Source of the DNA: Hydractinia symbiolongicarpus
Taxonomy: Eukaryota > Cnidaria > Hydrozoa > Anthoathecata > Hydractiniidae
NCBI RefSeq assembly: GCF_029227915.1
Contig: NC_079879.1
Coordinates: forward strand, 23,454,501-23,518,500
Direction: 5' to 3'
Length of the DNA stretch: 64,000 nucleotides
The notes beneath the pieces were generated by a model that did not search any database, had not been told where the DNA came from, and worked only from the letters and a program-made list of their open reading frames with translations. Positions within the stretch are counted from its first letter, which is position 1; the number at the start of each line of letters is the position of its first letter. This document shows, one piece after another, positions 1 to 10,356 of the stretch. The position numbers and the translations under genes were made by a program.

Positions 1-386
1 CCAAAGGTTACTAAGTTTCCCTTGAGTTGTGGCTATACAAAAGAAATATACCCTCGGTCGGAAACTTGATGCTAAACCGTAAAGGCGAATGATGTAAGAA
101 GAGAACAATTATCTAACGAAATATACTGGAAAGACAACGGCCCATTGGTGCTGCTTTCATTCGTTGTAAAAACAGCATCAGGAAAGAAATTTTTCTTTCT
201 TTTTCCAACCGCAACGCCTGTATTAGGAACCACAAATCGCAAGTCAAGTTTGTCTAAGCTATACGATTTCACGAAAAGCCAAACTGATACCAGCATTGTG
301 TATCACTCTTGCAAACTAAAATCTCGCAAATGGACTTTCCAGTCGATAGGAAATGCATTTTCCTATCGACTTGATATATCACGGGT

Positions 387-668
387 GAACTCTGTAACGA
401 TTTATGGTCTGAATATGGGGATGAGTTAGTCAATTACCTTGTAAAAACCTCATATCAAACAGCGAGATCAGGCAAGACTGAAATGGTCTACAAAAATAAG
501 GTGAAGCTTATTGGCAAAATATTTTTACCTGAACCTGGTCCCACAATCAGTGAGCATAGTCAAGGTGTCATATATGCATGTTGGAGATTGTTGGTGTTAG
601 GAAAAAAACAAGAAATAAGGTCAGGTATCAGTGCGCAGACGTCTAAGCAGAACGTTTTTCTTTCTTGA
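387..668 (+). other. Unidentified open reading frame fragment
   Basis: A single open frame of about 94 codons runs from about 387 to a TGA at 668. It includes the peptide DLWSEYGDELVNYLVKTS and, further on, KVKLIGKIFLPEPGPTISEH. I do not recognise a family. Bases 538-596 recur at 989-1048 with few differences, so the 3' half is a local or dispersed repeat rather than unique coding sequence. It could be a decayed transposon ORF or chance. No splice signal or start codon was found that makes it a convincing gene. Confidence 0.2.
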
Positions 669-1048
669 ATTTGTAAATACCATCCTCGCCCCCAGGGTTC
701 GTTGCCTATGCCAGGGTCGCTAGCGTTTACTTAACCGCTAAACATAATGCTTAGCTACCTTTAATCCTTATATCTACGCTATGATATAATTCCTTCCTTT
801 CCCTCAGCTATCAACTTTCCCAGCATGGTTTCCTAGAAGCAATATATACTGCGTTTAAGCAATAATATAATATGATCCGAAAATTCAAATTTCCCAACTG
901 TGTTGTTCAATAAAGGTACTAAGTGCCAAAAATAATTAGCTAAAAACTTACTGAATTATTTTTACCTGAACTGCGACGTAAGCCTGGTCCCCCAATCAGT
1001 GAGCATAGGGCTAGATGTCATATATGCATGTTGAAGATTGTTGGTAAA
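538..1048 (+). repeat. Direct repeat pair of about 60 bp
   Basis: Bases 538-596 (from GGTCCCACAATCAGTGAGCA) and 989-1048 (from GGTCCCCCAATCAGTGAGCA) are near-identical and in the same orientation, both ending GATTGTTGGT. The intervening 390 bases are AT-rich, with no gene seen. The pair indicates a local duplication or two copies of a short dispersed repeat. Confidence 0.6.
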
Positions 1049-1190
1049 GGTCACAGCCAAAATCTTTATGCCAATCATGTGGAAAGAATATATATCGCAT
1101 GCAGTTCTCCCGCAATCATAGGTAAAAAATTGTGAAAAAACTGTAATACTAAATATCTCCAAAAGTGAATTATGTTAAAAAAGAACCTAG

Positions 1191-1724
1191 AATGTTCTAA
1201 TCCATGCAGCGGTTAGTGGAGTAGAAACTTCTGCCATTCAGTTAGCGAAAGGTGTTGAAAATACAAGTGTCATAGCTACTGTTGGAACTGAGAGAAGTTA
1301 TCCTTTTCATAGTACATGTTTTACTTATGTTGCAAGAGCAATATCAGAAAACCTTGGGATGTTTTCGAAAGACAAAACATAAACGAATAAATATGGAATT
1401 AATATTGTTGTATTGTTTATTAAGTGGTAAATGTTTTTTTCCTATCAGTAATAGCATTTTCTATACCCTAACGAAAAAAGTATTAGTTTTAAAGAGTTGT
1501 CATTTTTTAATCAATAGTAGTTTAGGGCGAGGTAATATTGTCACATTGGATCCTGTTGGTGTAAACAACTGGGAAAGGAATACAAATAGTTTGGCTTTGG
1601 ATTCTTGATGGGTGTTGTATGGTCTGCTAGGTGGGGCTCGTATAGATGGAAGCTTACTGGGAAGACTTCTGGGAGAGCGAGCGCAGTTGGTGGGAACGAC
1701 ATTGAGAGAACACGATCGTTGGAG
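1191..1724 (+). pseudogene. Quinone oxidoreductase (zeta-crystallin/PIG3-like) pseudogene, two exons
   Basis: Two exon-like blocks match the NADPH-binding region of medium-chain quinone oxidoreductases. Block one follows a CCTAG acceptor at 1186-1190 and reads VLIHAAVSGVETSAIQLAK, the Rossmann glycine motif, where GxGxxA has become GVETSA. Block two (about 1526-1724) reads NNWERNTNSLALD, then an in-frame TGA at 1606-1608, then WVLYGLLGGARIDGSLLGR and AQLVGTTLR, ending at a GGAG|GTAATT donor. Retained intron borders mean an unprocessed gene copy, not a retrogene. A possible next exon after a TTGTTGCAG acceptor near 1793 has several stops. The stop, the altered glycine motif and the missing flanking exons point to a dead gene. 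It abuts the Polinton that starts near 1.9-2.1 kb. Confidence 0.6.
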
Positions 1725-2057
1725 GTAATTTTCAATGTTAAAAATATTTTTATTTATAAAAAGAAAGTTTTTGTCTGACGTTTTTGTTGCAGATTTAGCT
1801 AGAGCATAACAGCATTTTACGTTCCCCTAGCAATTCACAGCGTAAAAACTATAGTCAAAAGATGCGTAAGCAGCAATTGCCTTCTCAGCGTCTCGTACAC
1901 TATGCTTCTCTCACTACTTTGTCTATGCGTTCAGATACTCGATATACGGAAAACGAAGGCCTGAAAAATCCGACAGTGCTATCATGCGCAAGTAGAATAA
2001 AAAGGGAAATACCTACTCAAAGTTCTGTCCACTTCAGAAAAAATCCGAAAGTCCAAA

Positions 2058-5000
2058 ATGTGTATAAAACTAATAGAAATGAGTTGGTTCAAGAATGCAA
2101 TCAGCAAATTATACAGTACTGTATCAGCGCCAGTAGGAGCAACTGGCAACGCTCTTGCCGATCAATTACAGAGCGTGCGGGATACTGTTACTTTTTATTA
2201 TAATAGGGCAAAGGAACAACTTTCGAGAGGGAAAACACTTTACGATGAGGTGGAACAGGACGCACATGAAGAGTATCATACCGAAGACAACCGACAAAAA
2301 AAACTACACAGGTATTGAAGACATTAAACATCTGTTTCCACGAAAAAATAAGGAAGCCACAGGTATTGAAGATGTGCAGTAATTGTACGATGTTCTTGAC
2401 ATGCGCTTGCTAGAGGATGGTAGGCGAGTTAAGACATGCCGAATAACAAAGCATCTGAAATAATCACTGACAAATACTATCATGTGAAAAGCAACACCAG
2501 ACATCAACACGCGAACCAAGGTTGCTTACTGTTTTCAATGCAAGGTGCATCAAGGTGGTGGTGATGCTGCGAAACATCATAAAACTAAAGGGTCAACAGG
2601 AAAACTGACAAGTCTGAAAGAGGTGGAGGACTTTATCGAAGAATGCGAGAGAAAGCGACTTCACTTAGATGATCATGAGTTTTGATGTAAAGCTTATATG
2701 TCAGCTTCGAGAGTTATCGAAACACCGGGATGGAGGAAAGATTGTCTTCATGCATGTGCAAATGAAGCTTTTTTCAACAAATGAGCCTTTTTGGGATGCA
2801 GGCCATTACCCGATTGGCTGCACAAAAGCGGTGTATTTACGCTGTTGATGCTAAAAGTGAGCGCAGTGATGACTTGTGTGTTTGGCGTTGCCTGGCATTT
2901 AGACTCGTGGCATTGAGAGCAGAGAGACTGAGCATACGACAAAAGAGGCGCTAAAACTAGCAAGAGAATATTATGAAGATAGCAAGCTGAATTGTGAAAA
3001 TGTGCCAGCTACAAGAGTTATGGGCTTTGAGAAAATCGCGAAGAACTTCAACATCAACATCAGAGTGTATAAACCGAAGAGTAACTCAGAGAAAGCTCCA
3101 TAGATGCTGGTGTACGGTCAACGTCAATACAAAGAAAGTTTGGACACGATTAATCTTGGTACGCTTGGAGGTCATTGTTGCTATATCAAGAAGATGGATG
3201 TTTTGTGTCAAAAATAGGAATGCATGGCTTGTAAGGAAATTTTTACTCAAAGCACCCACTTGAATCGACACCTAACCGATGGTTCATGTAATGGTCGGCA
3301 ACCTAAGCTGATCTGCAATGGAAGGAAGTTTAAGCGCTTGTTAAACACTAGTGAGAAGGTGTGTAAGGATGCAAGCCTAACTTTCGCTATTCAGCATGTC
3401 AGTGGCTAGAAGCATAGTATGAAGAGACTGGTAAGCACATACACCACGCTTAATGCTGGCACGGAGGAGAACGTGTGATTTGAACTTGATCAAGCGATAT
3501 TTTGTAGCGAAAATTGTAAAGTCTGATGCCCCAGAACCCTGCCTGTTGATAGACGTTGAACTAGATCAGTTAGCAGCAGCAAAAGAGATACTTGTGGCGA
3601 AAGAAGATAACAATTACATGTTGTTGACGACAGACAAGTTTAAATTTCTTGATATTAGAAACTTTTTGGTTTGAGTTACGACGCATGGTGTAAATCTCTA
3701 CGGTGCAAACTGTAGAAAATGGTGCATCATTACGAATGGTTGACTAGCTATGGCAAATTAGGTCATTTTGGTCCCGTGAAGCGGCAAGAATTCTATAACA
3801 ACCTTACAAAGAGGGGGATTTCGTGACAAAAATATAGGCAGTTTCGGCGAGAGTTTTACAAGCGCGGATATGCAACGATGGTAACCTTGCTGAAGGAGTA
3901 CAACATAGCGGATGTAGAGCCATTCATCGAAGCTGTGGACAAGACCAGGAAGCAATACTATGATAAAGAGCTTGACATTTTAAAAGAAACAGTAAGTATA
4001 CCAGGTATCTCGCGAAAATATGTCTTAAACAAGGCGTTAAAAAAAATTGAATGTGAGCTTTATGCACCAGGAGAATCCTGTAAGCATAAATGTGAAAGTG
4101 GCTGCATGAAAAAAGCTTGCAAGGCTTGTAAAGAGGTTAAAAAAAGAGTGTAAGGAATGTGGAAAAAACGAGGCTTATGAACTACTACGGACAGGGATGG
4201 TAGGTGGGCCTGGAATTGTATTCACTAGGTACCATAAGCGTGAAAAGACAGGGATCAGAGGGCATGTATACTGTAGAAGCAGTAAGAAGTGCAAAACAAT
4301 CTTATGATACGATGAGAACGCCTTATATCTGTATTGCTCTGGTCAAGTCATGCCTTGTGGAAAGAAGCAGCTCGACAAAGTTATGTCACCAAGAAGTCGA
4401 CAAGGAGCCCAGAGGTTGAATGGAAAGGTTCTAAATGGGTTGTTGCGCGAGGTGATATCGAAGTGTCACGAGGGTTGTTAGAGACATTTAGTGAAATGGC
4501 TCGGCATTTTTTCATGGAAAGAATAATAGAAGACCCAGAGGATATGAAGACATCAGGAAGACACAGGGCGGAAGGAAGGCAAGAACTCGAGGAAACTATT
4601 GGGCGTTATGAAAGCTAAAAAGATCTTGCCTTATACATCATTATTAAAGTGGTACTTGGAGCATGGTTTGGGCTGTTAAAGATAAGGATAATAAGATCAC
4701 AGGTGATACTGCAAAGCTCAAAGGGAACAGCTTCTACGGAAAAATGATCGAAGATGTTGCTCATTGTTATGTTACTCAGTGTTACACAACATTTACAAAT
4801 AGTGATGAGAGAGTAGATATAGCACTGAGCTCACCATTTCGTGAAGATATTGACCCGAACGGTGATGCTCAAGAGAGGAAGAGAGGCGGAGATAACACGA
4901 CCGTATCAGTGTGGTATAGCGGTATACCAGTTGGCGAAGCTTCGCATGTTAGAGTTCTACTATGACTTTTTGAACAAGTATGTAGATAGAAAAAACTTTG

Positions 5001-5419
5001 AGCACATTTACATGGATACAGATTCAGCGTACTTTGCTATCAGCGGAGAGTGTCTAAGAGATGTTGTGAAACCAGAGATGCTTGAAGAATATGATAGAGA
5101 GGTTGTGAAATGGCTGGCAACTGACAAATATTCAGAAAGAACTCCAAGGATGTTTAAGTCTGAATTTATCGGATCAAAGATGGTTGCTCTGAGTGCAAAA
5201 TGTTACTTTGCTGAAGTTAAAAGTGGTACAAAGTATAGCTGCAAAGGTATGTCAAAAATTCAGACTGATCTCAACCGGAAAAGGTGCATGAATGTGTTAC
5301 AGGGTCCTCTTGATAAAGTTCGGAATACAGGCTTTCGAATACACAACCAAGGTGTTATAACATATGAGCAAAACAAGCTTGGTTTATCAGCGTATTACGA
5401 CAAAAGATATGTATTATAA
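2058..5419 (+). pseudogene. pPolB: Polinton (Maverick) protein-primed family-B DNA polymerase, degraded
   Basis: Pieces in all three plus frames line up in order as one large Polinton replication protein. An N-terminal region (GATGNALADQLQSVRDTV) is near 2130. A CxxC...HxxxH finger-like segment (ECMACKEIFTQSTHLNRHL) is near 3220. An exonuclease-side segment (NYMLLTTDKFKFLDIRNFLV) is near 3610. The palm follows, with KLKGNSFYGKMIEDV near 4697 and the catalytic YMDTDSAYFAI near 5009; the last frame ends LGLSAYYDKR. Many frameshifts and in-frame stops break it (TAG near 3100, 3215 and 3407, TGA in several pieces), so no working polymerase can be made. In Polintons this enzyme copies the element by protein priming. 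The best-preserved stretch is the palm, 4841-5419. Confidence 0.85.
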
Positions 5420-5761
5420 GATGGTATTCATACAAGACCACTAGCATCAATATTGTTACGTTGGTACCAGCAATTGTACCAACTTTAATTCTTACAATCA
5501 AGCTAAAGCTGTATATATATATATCCTGGCGAGGAAGAACAATTGAAAAGATTGCATTATTCCAACATGCAGCCTATGTGGGTTGCAAATAACCAAACGA
5601 TAAATCTCTGAGTAGTGAGAAAATATTGTAGTCTAGTGTGATTGATCAAACAAACTTTCAATAAATGGAATTTTGTTTATATATTGCGATAATTCTGCCA
5701 TATGTGATAGTACTACTTTTTTTTCTTTAAATTTCAACGTTTAATAAACAGAATAAACAAG

Positions 5762-6263
5762 CTTTGGGCAGCTTACTCAAATATATTTGATGAAGTAGAT
5801 ACCCCCGCGGAAGCGACGGCAAGTAAGGAAAAAGCTATCGGCACACGCCAAGTTTTGAAGGATGCAATACGCAAAGCCAAAGGGCATCTATTACCAAAAA
5901 TATGTACTGAAGGTTCCGTAGAAAAGGCGCCAAACGATGCGATCGAAAAGGCATATTCAGAATATGTTCAACGTAAAATTCATGAGAAAGAAAAAAAGAC
6001 AGCCAAGGCAGTCTTCTCATGCAATTAGCATGTACGCCAATGTTGTAAGGAACGTTTTTCAACTTGATAGTGCTGAAAAGTTAAATCAAAATATTGAGGA
6101 ACATCCAATTATTAGGGATTCCATTGCCGATTTAGGGATCCTCGTGTACTCTGCCTTTGGAAACTTTCTAGCACTACTATTGGTTGTTGCGCACACAGTG
6201 AATCATGTTGATGTTTTATTAAAACAAAACGGAACCGTCGAAGATCGAGAAGAAAAAGAGTGA
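5762..6263 (+). pseudogene. Polinton-associated ORF with membrane segment, frameshifted
   Basis: An open frame from about 5762 (FDEVDTPAEATASKEKAIG) ends at a TAG near 6028. An overlapping frame from 5937 to 6263 continues with HPIIRDSIADLGILVYSAFG and a hydrophobic stretch (FGNFLALLLVVAHTV), then a charged tail. The first is lysine-rich and helical, the second has one probable membrane helix. Their position directly downstream of the polymerase suggests small Polinton accessory or virion-type proteins, but I cannot name them. They may be one gene split by a frameshift. Confidence 0.4.
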
Positions 6264-6303
6264 AAGCCTACGTTATTTTATAAGTCTTGCGACTTATAAG
6301 AAA

Positions 6304-6704
6304 TGAGTGAGAACAAGCAAGTTTATACTAAGAAAAATGAGGGCCGTGTTGCTGCTAGCAATAAAAAAGCTGAATGGAATTGCAAGAAAAAGTGAAACTT
6401 GCGCAAGAACTCAGGTAAAAGTTCTTTATCAGTTAGCCAGCAACCTTCATCAAGTGGTCAAGTTCCGCACAAGTCAAATGATATCTACATCTACGGTGTA
6501 GGGGCAATTGCCACGCTTGCTTGCTTGACAGTTGGAGTCTATTAAAGTTTCTCACGTAAGCAGCAGCAGCAGCCTGATAAATCCTCAGAGCATGTTGGAG
6601 TGGCAGATCGTCTTGCGGCTCAACATGAGCGACAGCTTACGCACCGCGCTAGCAAAATAGTTCAGCCTCAGCCTCAACAAATTGACATTTTTGAAATGTA
6701 TTAA
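6304..6704 (+). pseudogene. Small Polinton-associated membrane ORF in three broken frames
   Basis: Starting at ATG 6304 (MSENKQVYTKKNEGRVAAS), the frame stops at a TGA. A second frame continues with SNDIYIYGVGAIATLACLTV, one hydrophobic helix, and a third frame (FSRKQQQQPDKSSEH to IDIFEMY) ends at TAA 6702-6704. Read together this is a small single-pass membrane protein with a polar, glutamine-rich tail, broken by two indels. Function unknown; inferred to belong to the decayed Polinton because of position. Confidence 0.35.
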
Positions 6705-6812
6705 ACCTTTAATAAATGACAAACATATCGCCGAAATTATCGACATGCTCTATGAAACTGTAGTATATCTCAGTTTCATCTTCGGATATGCCTTTCAGGT
6801 AAGAATTTTTTA

Positions 6813-6953
6813 GGGATCACACGACCCTTTGCCAAAATGGATATGAATGATGTGATGAAAAAGATAAGGTCCTTTGCAGCAGATAAAGCAAGTCGTGATA
6901 TGGATGTGAAAAAAGCTGGATCCCACCAAACATTATTCCCAAAAAATGAATAA
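6813..6953 (+). pseudogene. Short Polinton-region ORF remnant
   Basis: A 46-codon open frame (FAKMDMNDVMKKIRSFAADK to LFPKNE, stop at 6951-6953) with an internal ATG at 6837. It is charged and probably helical. Upstream bases 6711-6800 encode a different frame with a hydrophobic run (YETVVYLSFIFGYAF). No family recognised; grouped with the Polinton because of spacing and similar base composition. Confidence 0.25.
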
Positions 6954-6977
6954 TAAACAAACTGTCTAGCGAAACTT

Positions 6978-7190
6978 ATGTTTACATTCAAGGTAAACAC
7001 AAAACAACAGGAAGAGATTAAATGTACGTGCTCCCAACACTATCTTTCTTTGAACAATTTTAGGATCAAGGGGAACCTAGAACGGACAAAACAATGCATG
7101 AGATGTTTGAATGCAGACGAAGCGTCAAGGAAACGTAAAAATCGCCGTTATGGTAAACGGAGATCAACACCACCTCCGAATCATAACTAG
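6978..7190 (+). CDS. Small Cys-rich basic protein (Polinton/large-virus type CxC...CxxC)
   Basis: ATG 6978 to the stop at 7188-7190, 70 residues. It contains C-x-C-x-x-H-Y-L-S-L-x-x-F and, 24 residues later, RTKQCMRCLNADEASRKRKN, then a basic, proline-rich tail. This two-knuckle arrangement with a following Arg/Lys run is common in small proteins of Polintons and nucleocytoplasmic large DNA viruses and suggests nucleic-acid binding. The frame is intact, unlike its neighbours, so it may be the least decayed gene of the element. The exact role is not known to me. Confidence 0.5.
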   Translation: MFTFKVNTKQQEEIKCTCSQHYLSLNNFRIKGNLERTKQCMRCLNADEASRKRKNRRYGKRRSTPPPNHN

Positions 7191-7296
7191 GAAATAGGTT
7201 CACAATTTGCTCAAAATTATCTTTTGCAAGCATCGCATGCAAGTAGAGCTCATTAGGCTCGCCTTCGACAGTGATCGAGATTTTCTCAATGTTTGG

Positions 7297-8000
<704 letters not shown>

Positions 8001-8480
8001 CTACAGTTTCTTAGTCATTCTTTTCTCTAGTTTGACAAAATCCACATCAGTTCTCGTCAATAGTGCCGGATTGTAAAAAGTTGTTATTGGTGATCGTGCA
8101 AATTCTTTATAACCTTTCTTTGTATAATAGGATTTTAAATCTGCTTGGCAAGATACAATTTCAACTTGTGATACTGCTGCTAATGTCTCGGCATACTCAA
8201 GCAATTTCGACCCAATACCTTAATTCTGGTGTGATTGTGCAACAGCGATAGGACCAATTTTTACAGTATCATCTTCAACTTTGGCTTTAATACAACCTAC
8301 TATTACATCTTGAACAACATAAACAAACGTATGAACCATCTCGTCTCTAGTTTTTTCTTTCTCAATATTATATGACAATCTGTTTTCTTTCGTAAACTCT
8401 CTTTGTTTACTTTTATAAGCAGCGTTAACAAGATCATAAATGCTACCAATGTCTGCTTCATACTTTGCTTCTCTTATCAT
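8001..8480 (-). pseudogene. GNAT-family N-acetyltransferase, one in-frame nonsense codon
   Basis: From ATG at 8480 the minus strand encodes MIREAKYEADIGSIYDLVNA, the N-terminal strand-helix of GNAT enzymes, then VYVVQDVIVGCIKAKVEDD (beta strands 2-3) and KIGPIAVAQSHQN. A TAA at 8222-8220 interrupts exactly at acetyl-CoA motif A, after which the same frame continues GIGSKLLEYAE (the Q/RxxGxG/A pyrophosphate loop and helix) and SYYTKKGYKEF (motif B), ending at TAA 8001. Total about 159 codons, normal for a single-domain GNAT. No intron and no other lesion is visible, which suggests a recent nonsense change (CAA or AAA to TAA), stop readthrough or a sequence error. Substrate unknown. Confidence 0.75.
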
Positions 8481-8916
8481 GCTTATCTAGAATGAAATCT
8501 GAAAATGAAAATGAAAAGAAAAGTTTACATGTGAAAATGTCTACTGAAGTAAAAAGTAAAATGTCTGCAAAGTTCTCTTAGTCTGTTTTTAAGCATTTGT
8601 AATTATTTAACACATTCTGTGTGCGCTTTTGGTTTTAAAAATTACCTGTCGTTTTCGATATCTTTATCGCAAGCTGTTTCGTCATTAATTATTATTGATG
8701 CATTTAAGCATATATGGAAACTCTTGTATTTTAAGCACAAATACTGCGTCTGGCTCTTTTATTAATAATGTTTCATATCGCACCCCATTACCATTAGATA
8801 GTTGAATCTATTTTCTTTAAAGCCCTGACTAAACGAGTTAAACGAATTGGCTTTAACAGCTATCAGTAAAGGAGCTCGTACAAAAATAGTAGGTCCCATT
8901 TTTTTAAAGTTACGTC

Positions 8917-9062
8917 AGTTATTTTTCACAGCGCAGATACTAGGGACAACCTGAGACCAAAATTGGGTAAGTTTTCTGAACCTGGGTCCCCGAAACCGTT
9001 TCGCAATGGACGGGTTGATGACGTTATCAAAAAATTTAAACCACAATATCTCTGTAACCATT
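8917..9062 (+). mobile_element. Helitron fragment related to the 60.7-64 kb array (opposite orientation)
   Basis: Contains the complement of the block found in every unit at 60.7-64 kb: TGGGTAAGTTTTCTGAACCT, GGGTCCCCGAAACCG and GACGGGTTGATGACG. It lacks recognisable ends, so it is a fragment. Bases 8481-8916 before it show no gene. Confidence 0.75.
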
Positions 9063-9899
9063 CGTCAATAGCACATAATACTATAGATTCTTGATCATCG
9101 TAACAAGATGAACAAATAATAACTTGGTTTGAATCAAAACTTTCTAAAGTCAAGCGTTGGAAAGAATAAACAACCAAAATACATCTTCTTTGCCATGTGA
9201 AAAAGGAGGACTCGATCAAGTCGATTTTACTAGCCGAAGAAATTGTAACAGTAAGACAAATCATTTTACTGGTTTATTTTACTAATTTACTGGTTATGAA
9301 AAGCAGTCTGTACAAGGGTTTTGTTAGCAAACCAGTATAGAAAGTGTTGCGGAGAGGTTGCCAAGGCAAAGGCATTAAGGAAAGGGCACGGCAATATATT
9401 TAGCGTTGCACGGCAAAGGCAGGCAAGGAAACAGGAAAAGGAATCAGCAAGCCAGGGGTAGGCAAGACAGGGGTAGGCAAAAAAACCACGTGATCCATAT
9501 TGTCCAATCACAGTTAAAATTTTTCGTTTTTTATAAAAGTTCACGTGATCTATTTTGTCCAATCAAAGCAAAAAATGTTTGTTTTTGAAAAACTTAGTTC
9601 CCAGCGCTTTTTGTATTAGCAAATGCACTGTTTATTCCGGACGCAATATTTCACGTGCCAATGACATTACGTATTGTTTATAATCTAATGAATCAAAAAC
9701 TACTAAAATGTAAATAAACAGTATCCCGCGTCTGTTTTCTTACCAATAGGTTAAAGAAGTGTCGGTATGATATTTATTTATTTGAAAGGAATATTTTTTA
9801 CAGGATAGCCATTCAAAAGCTTGTATATTATATACCAAGTTTTTTCCATGGGTCCTGTTAGATTCCTAAGACAGAGAAAAAACAGAGAAAAACACAATG

Positions 9900-10165
9900 A
9901 ACTAAGAAATATAAAAGGAATACAGATATAGTTGATAGTTTTGTTCTCAACTTTTTTCAACTGGCTCTAATTTTGTTATTATTCAGCCAGAGGTCGACTT
10001 GCGAAGGTTCTAACTCGACCTGCGAGACAAGGGTATCCAAGTTTTTATGGGATGAAATAATTATTGTATTATCTGCATATAGGTGGTGGTGGTTTGAATT
10101 GATGACAGATTTTAAGTCATCAATATACAAAAGAAAAAGCAGGGGCCCAACACAGATCCCTGCGG
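9900..10165 (-). mobile_element. Non-LTR retrotransposon reverse-transcriptase fragment
   Basis: The minus strand encodes LPQGSVLGPLLFLLYIDDLK, then HHHLYADNTIIIS, i.e. RT motifs 4 and 5 with YADN in place of YADD, as in CR1/Jockey-type LINEs. Further on is KVENKTINYI, which matches NKTINYMG in the LINE 3' end at 33.1 kb, so both are probably the same family. It is truncated at both ends. A shorter copy lies at 19234-19345. Confidence 0.75.
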
Positions 10166-10288
10166 CAAAGGTAAAAAGTCAGGGTAAAAATCAGAATATA
10201 TATATATATACATCATAGTATACGGAATATAATATCCTTAATACTGCAATATATAGCTATATGTGCAACATAATTAATGTTTTTCCTA

Positions 10289-10356
10289 GCCCTGTCCAGG
10301 ATTCGAACTTGGATCTCTCATTTATAAGAGTGTCATAGCCATTAGACCAACAGGGC
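10289..10356 (-). ncRNA. tRNA-like pol III module, copy 1
   Basis: On the minus strand, a 7-bp acceptor stem GCCCTGT/ACAGGGC encloses a box-A-like TGGTCTAATGG and a box-B-like GTTCGAATCC. The anticodon arm is abnormal: only 19 nt separate the D stem and T stem, so no normal 7-nt anticodon loop can form. It is therefore a tRNA-derived module, not a functional tRNA. Seven copies occur in the array, all in one orientation. Confidence 0.7.

Noticed and set aside
10289-10356. Functional tRNA gene
   Set aside because: Boxes and acceptor stem are good, but the anticodon arm is too short for a normal loop and all seven copies are embedded in the repeat.
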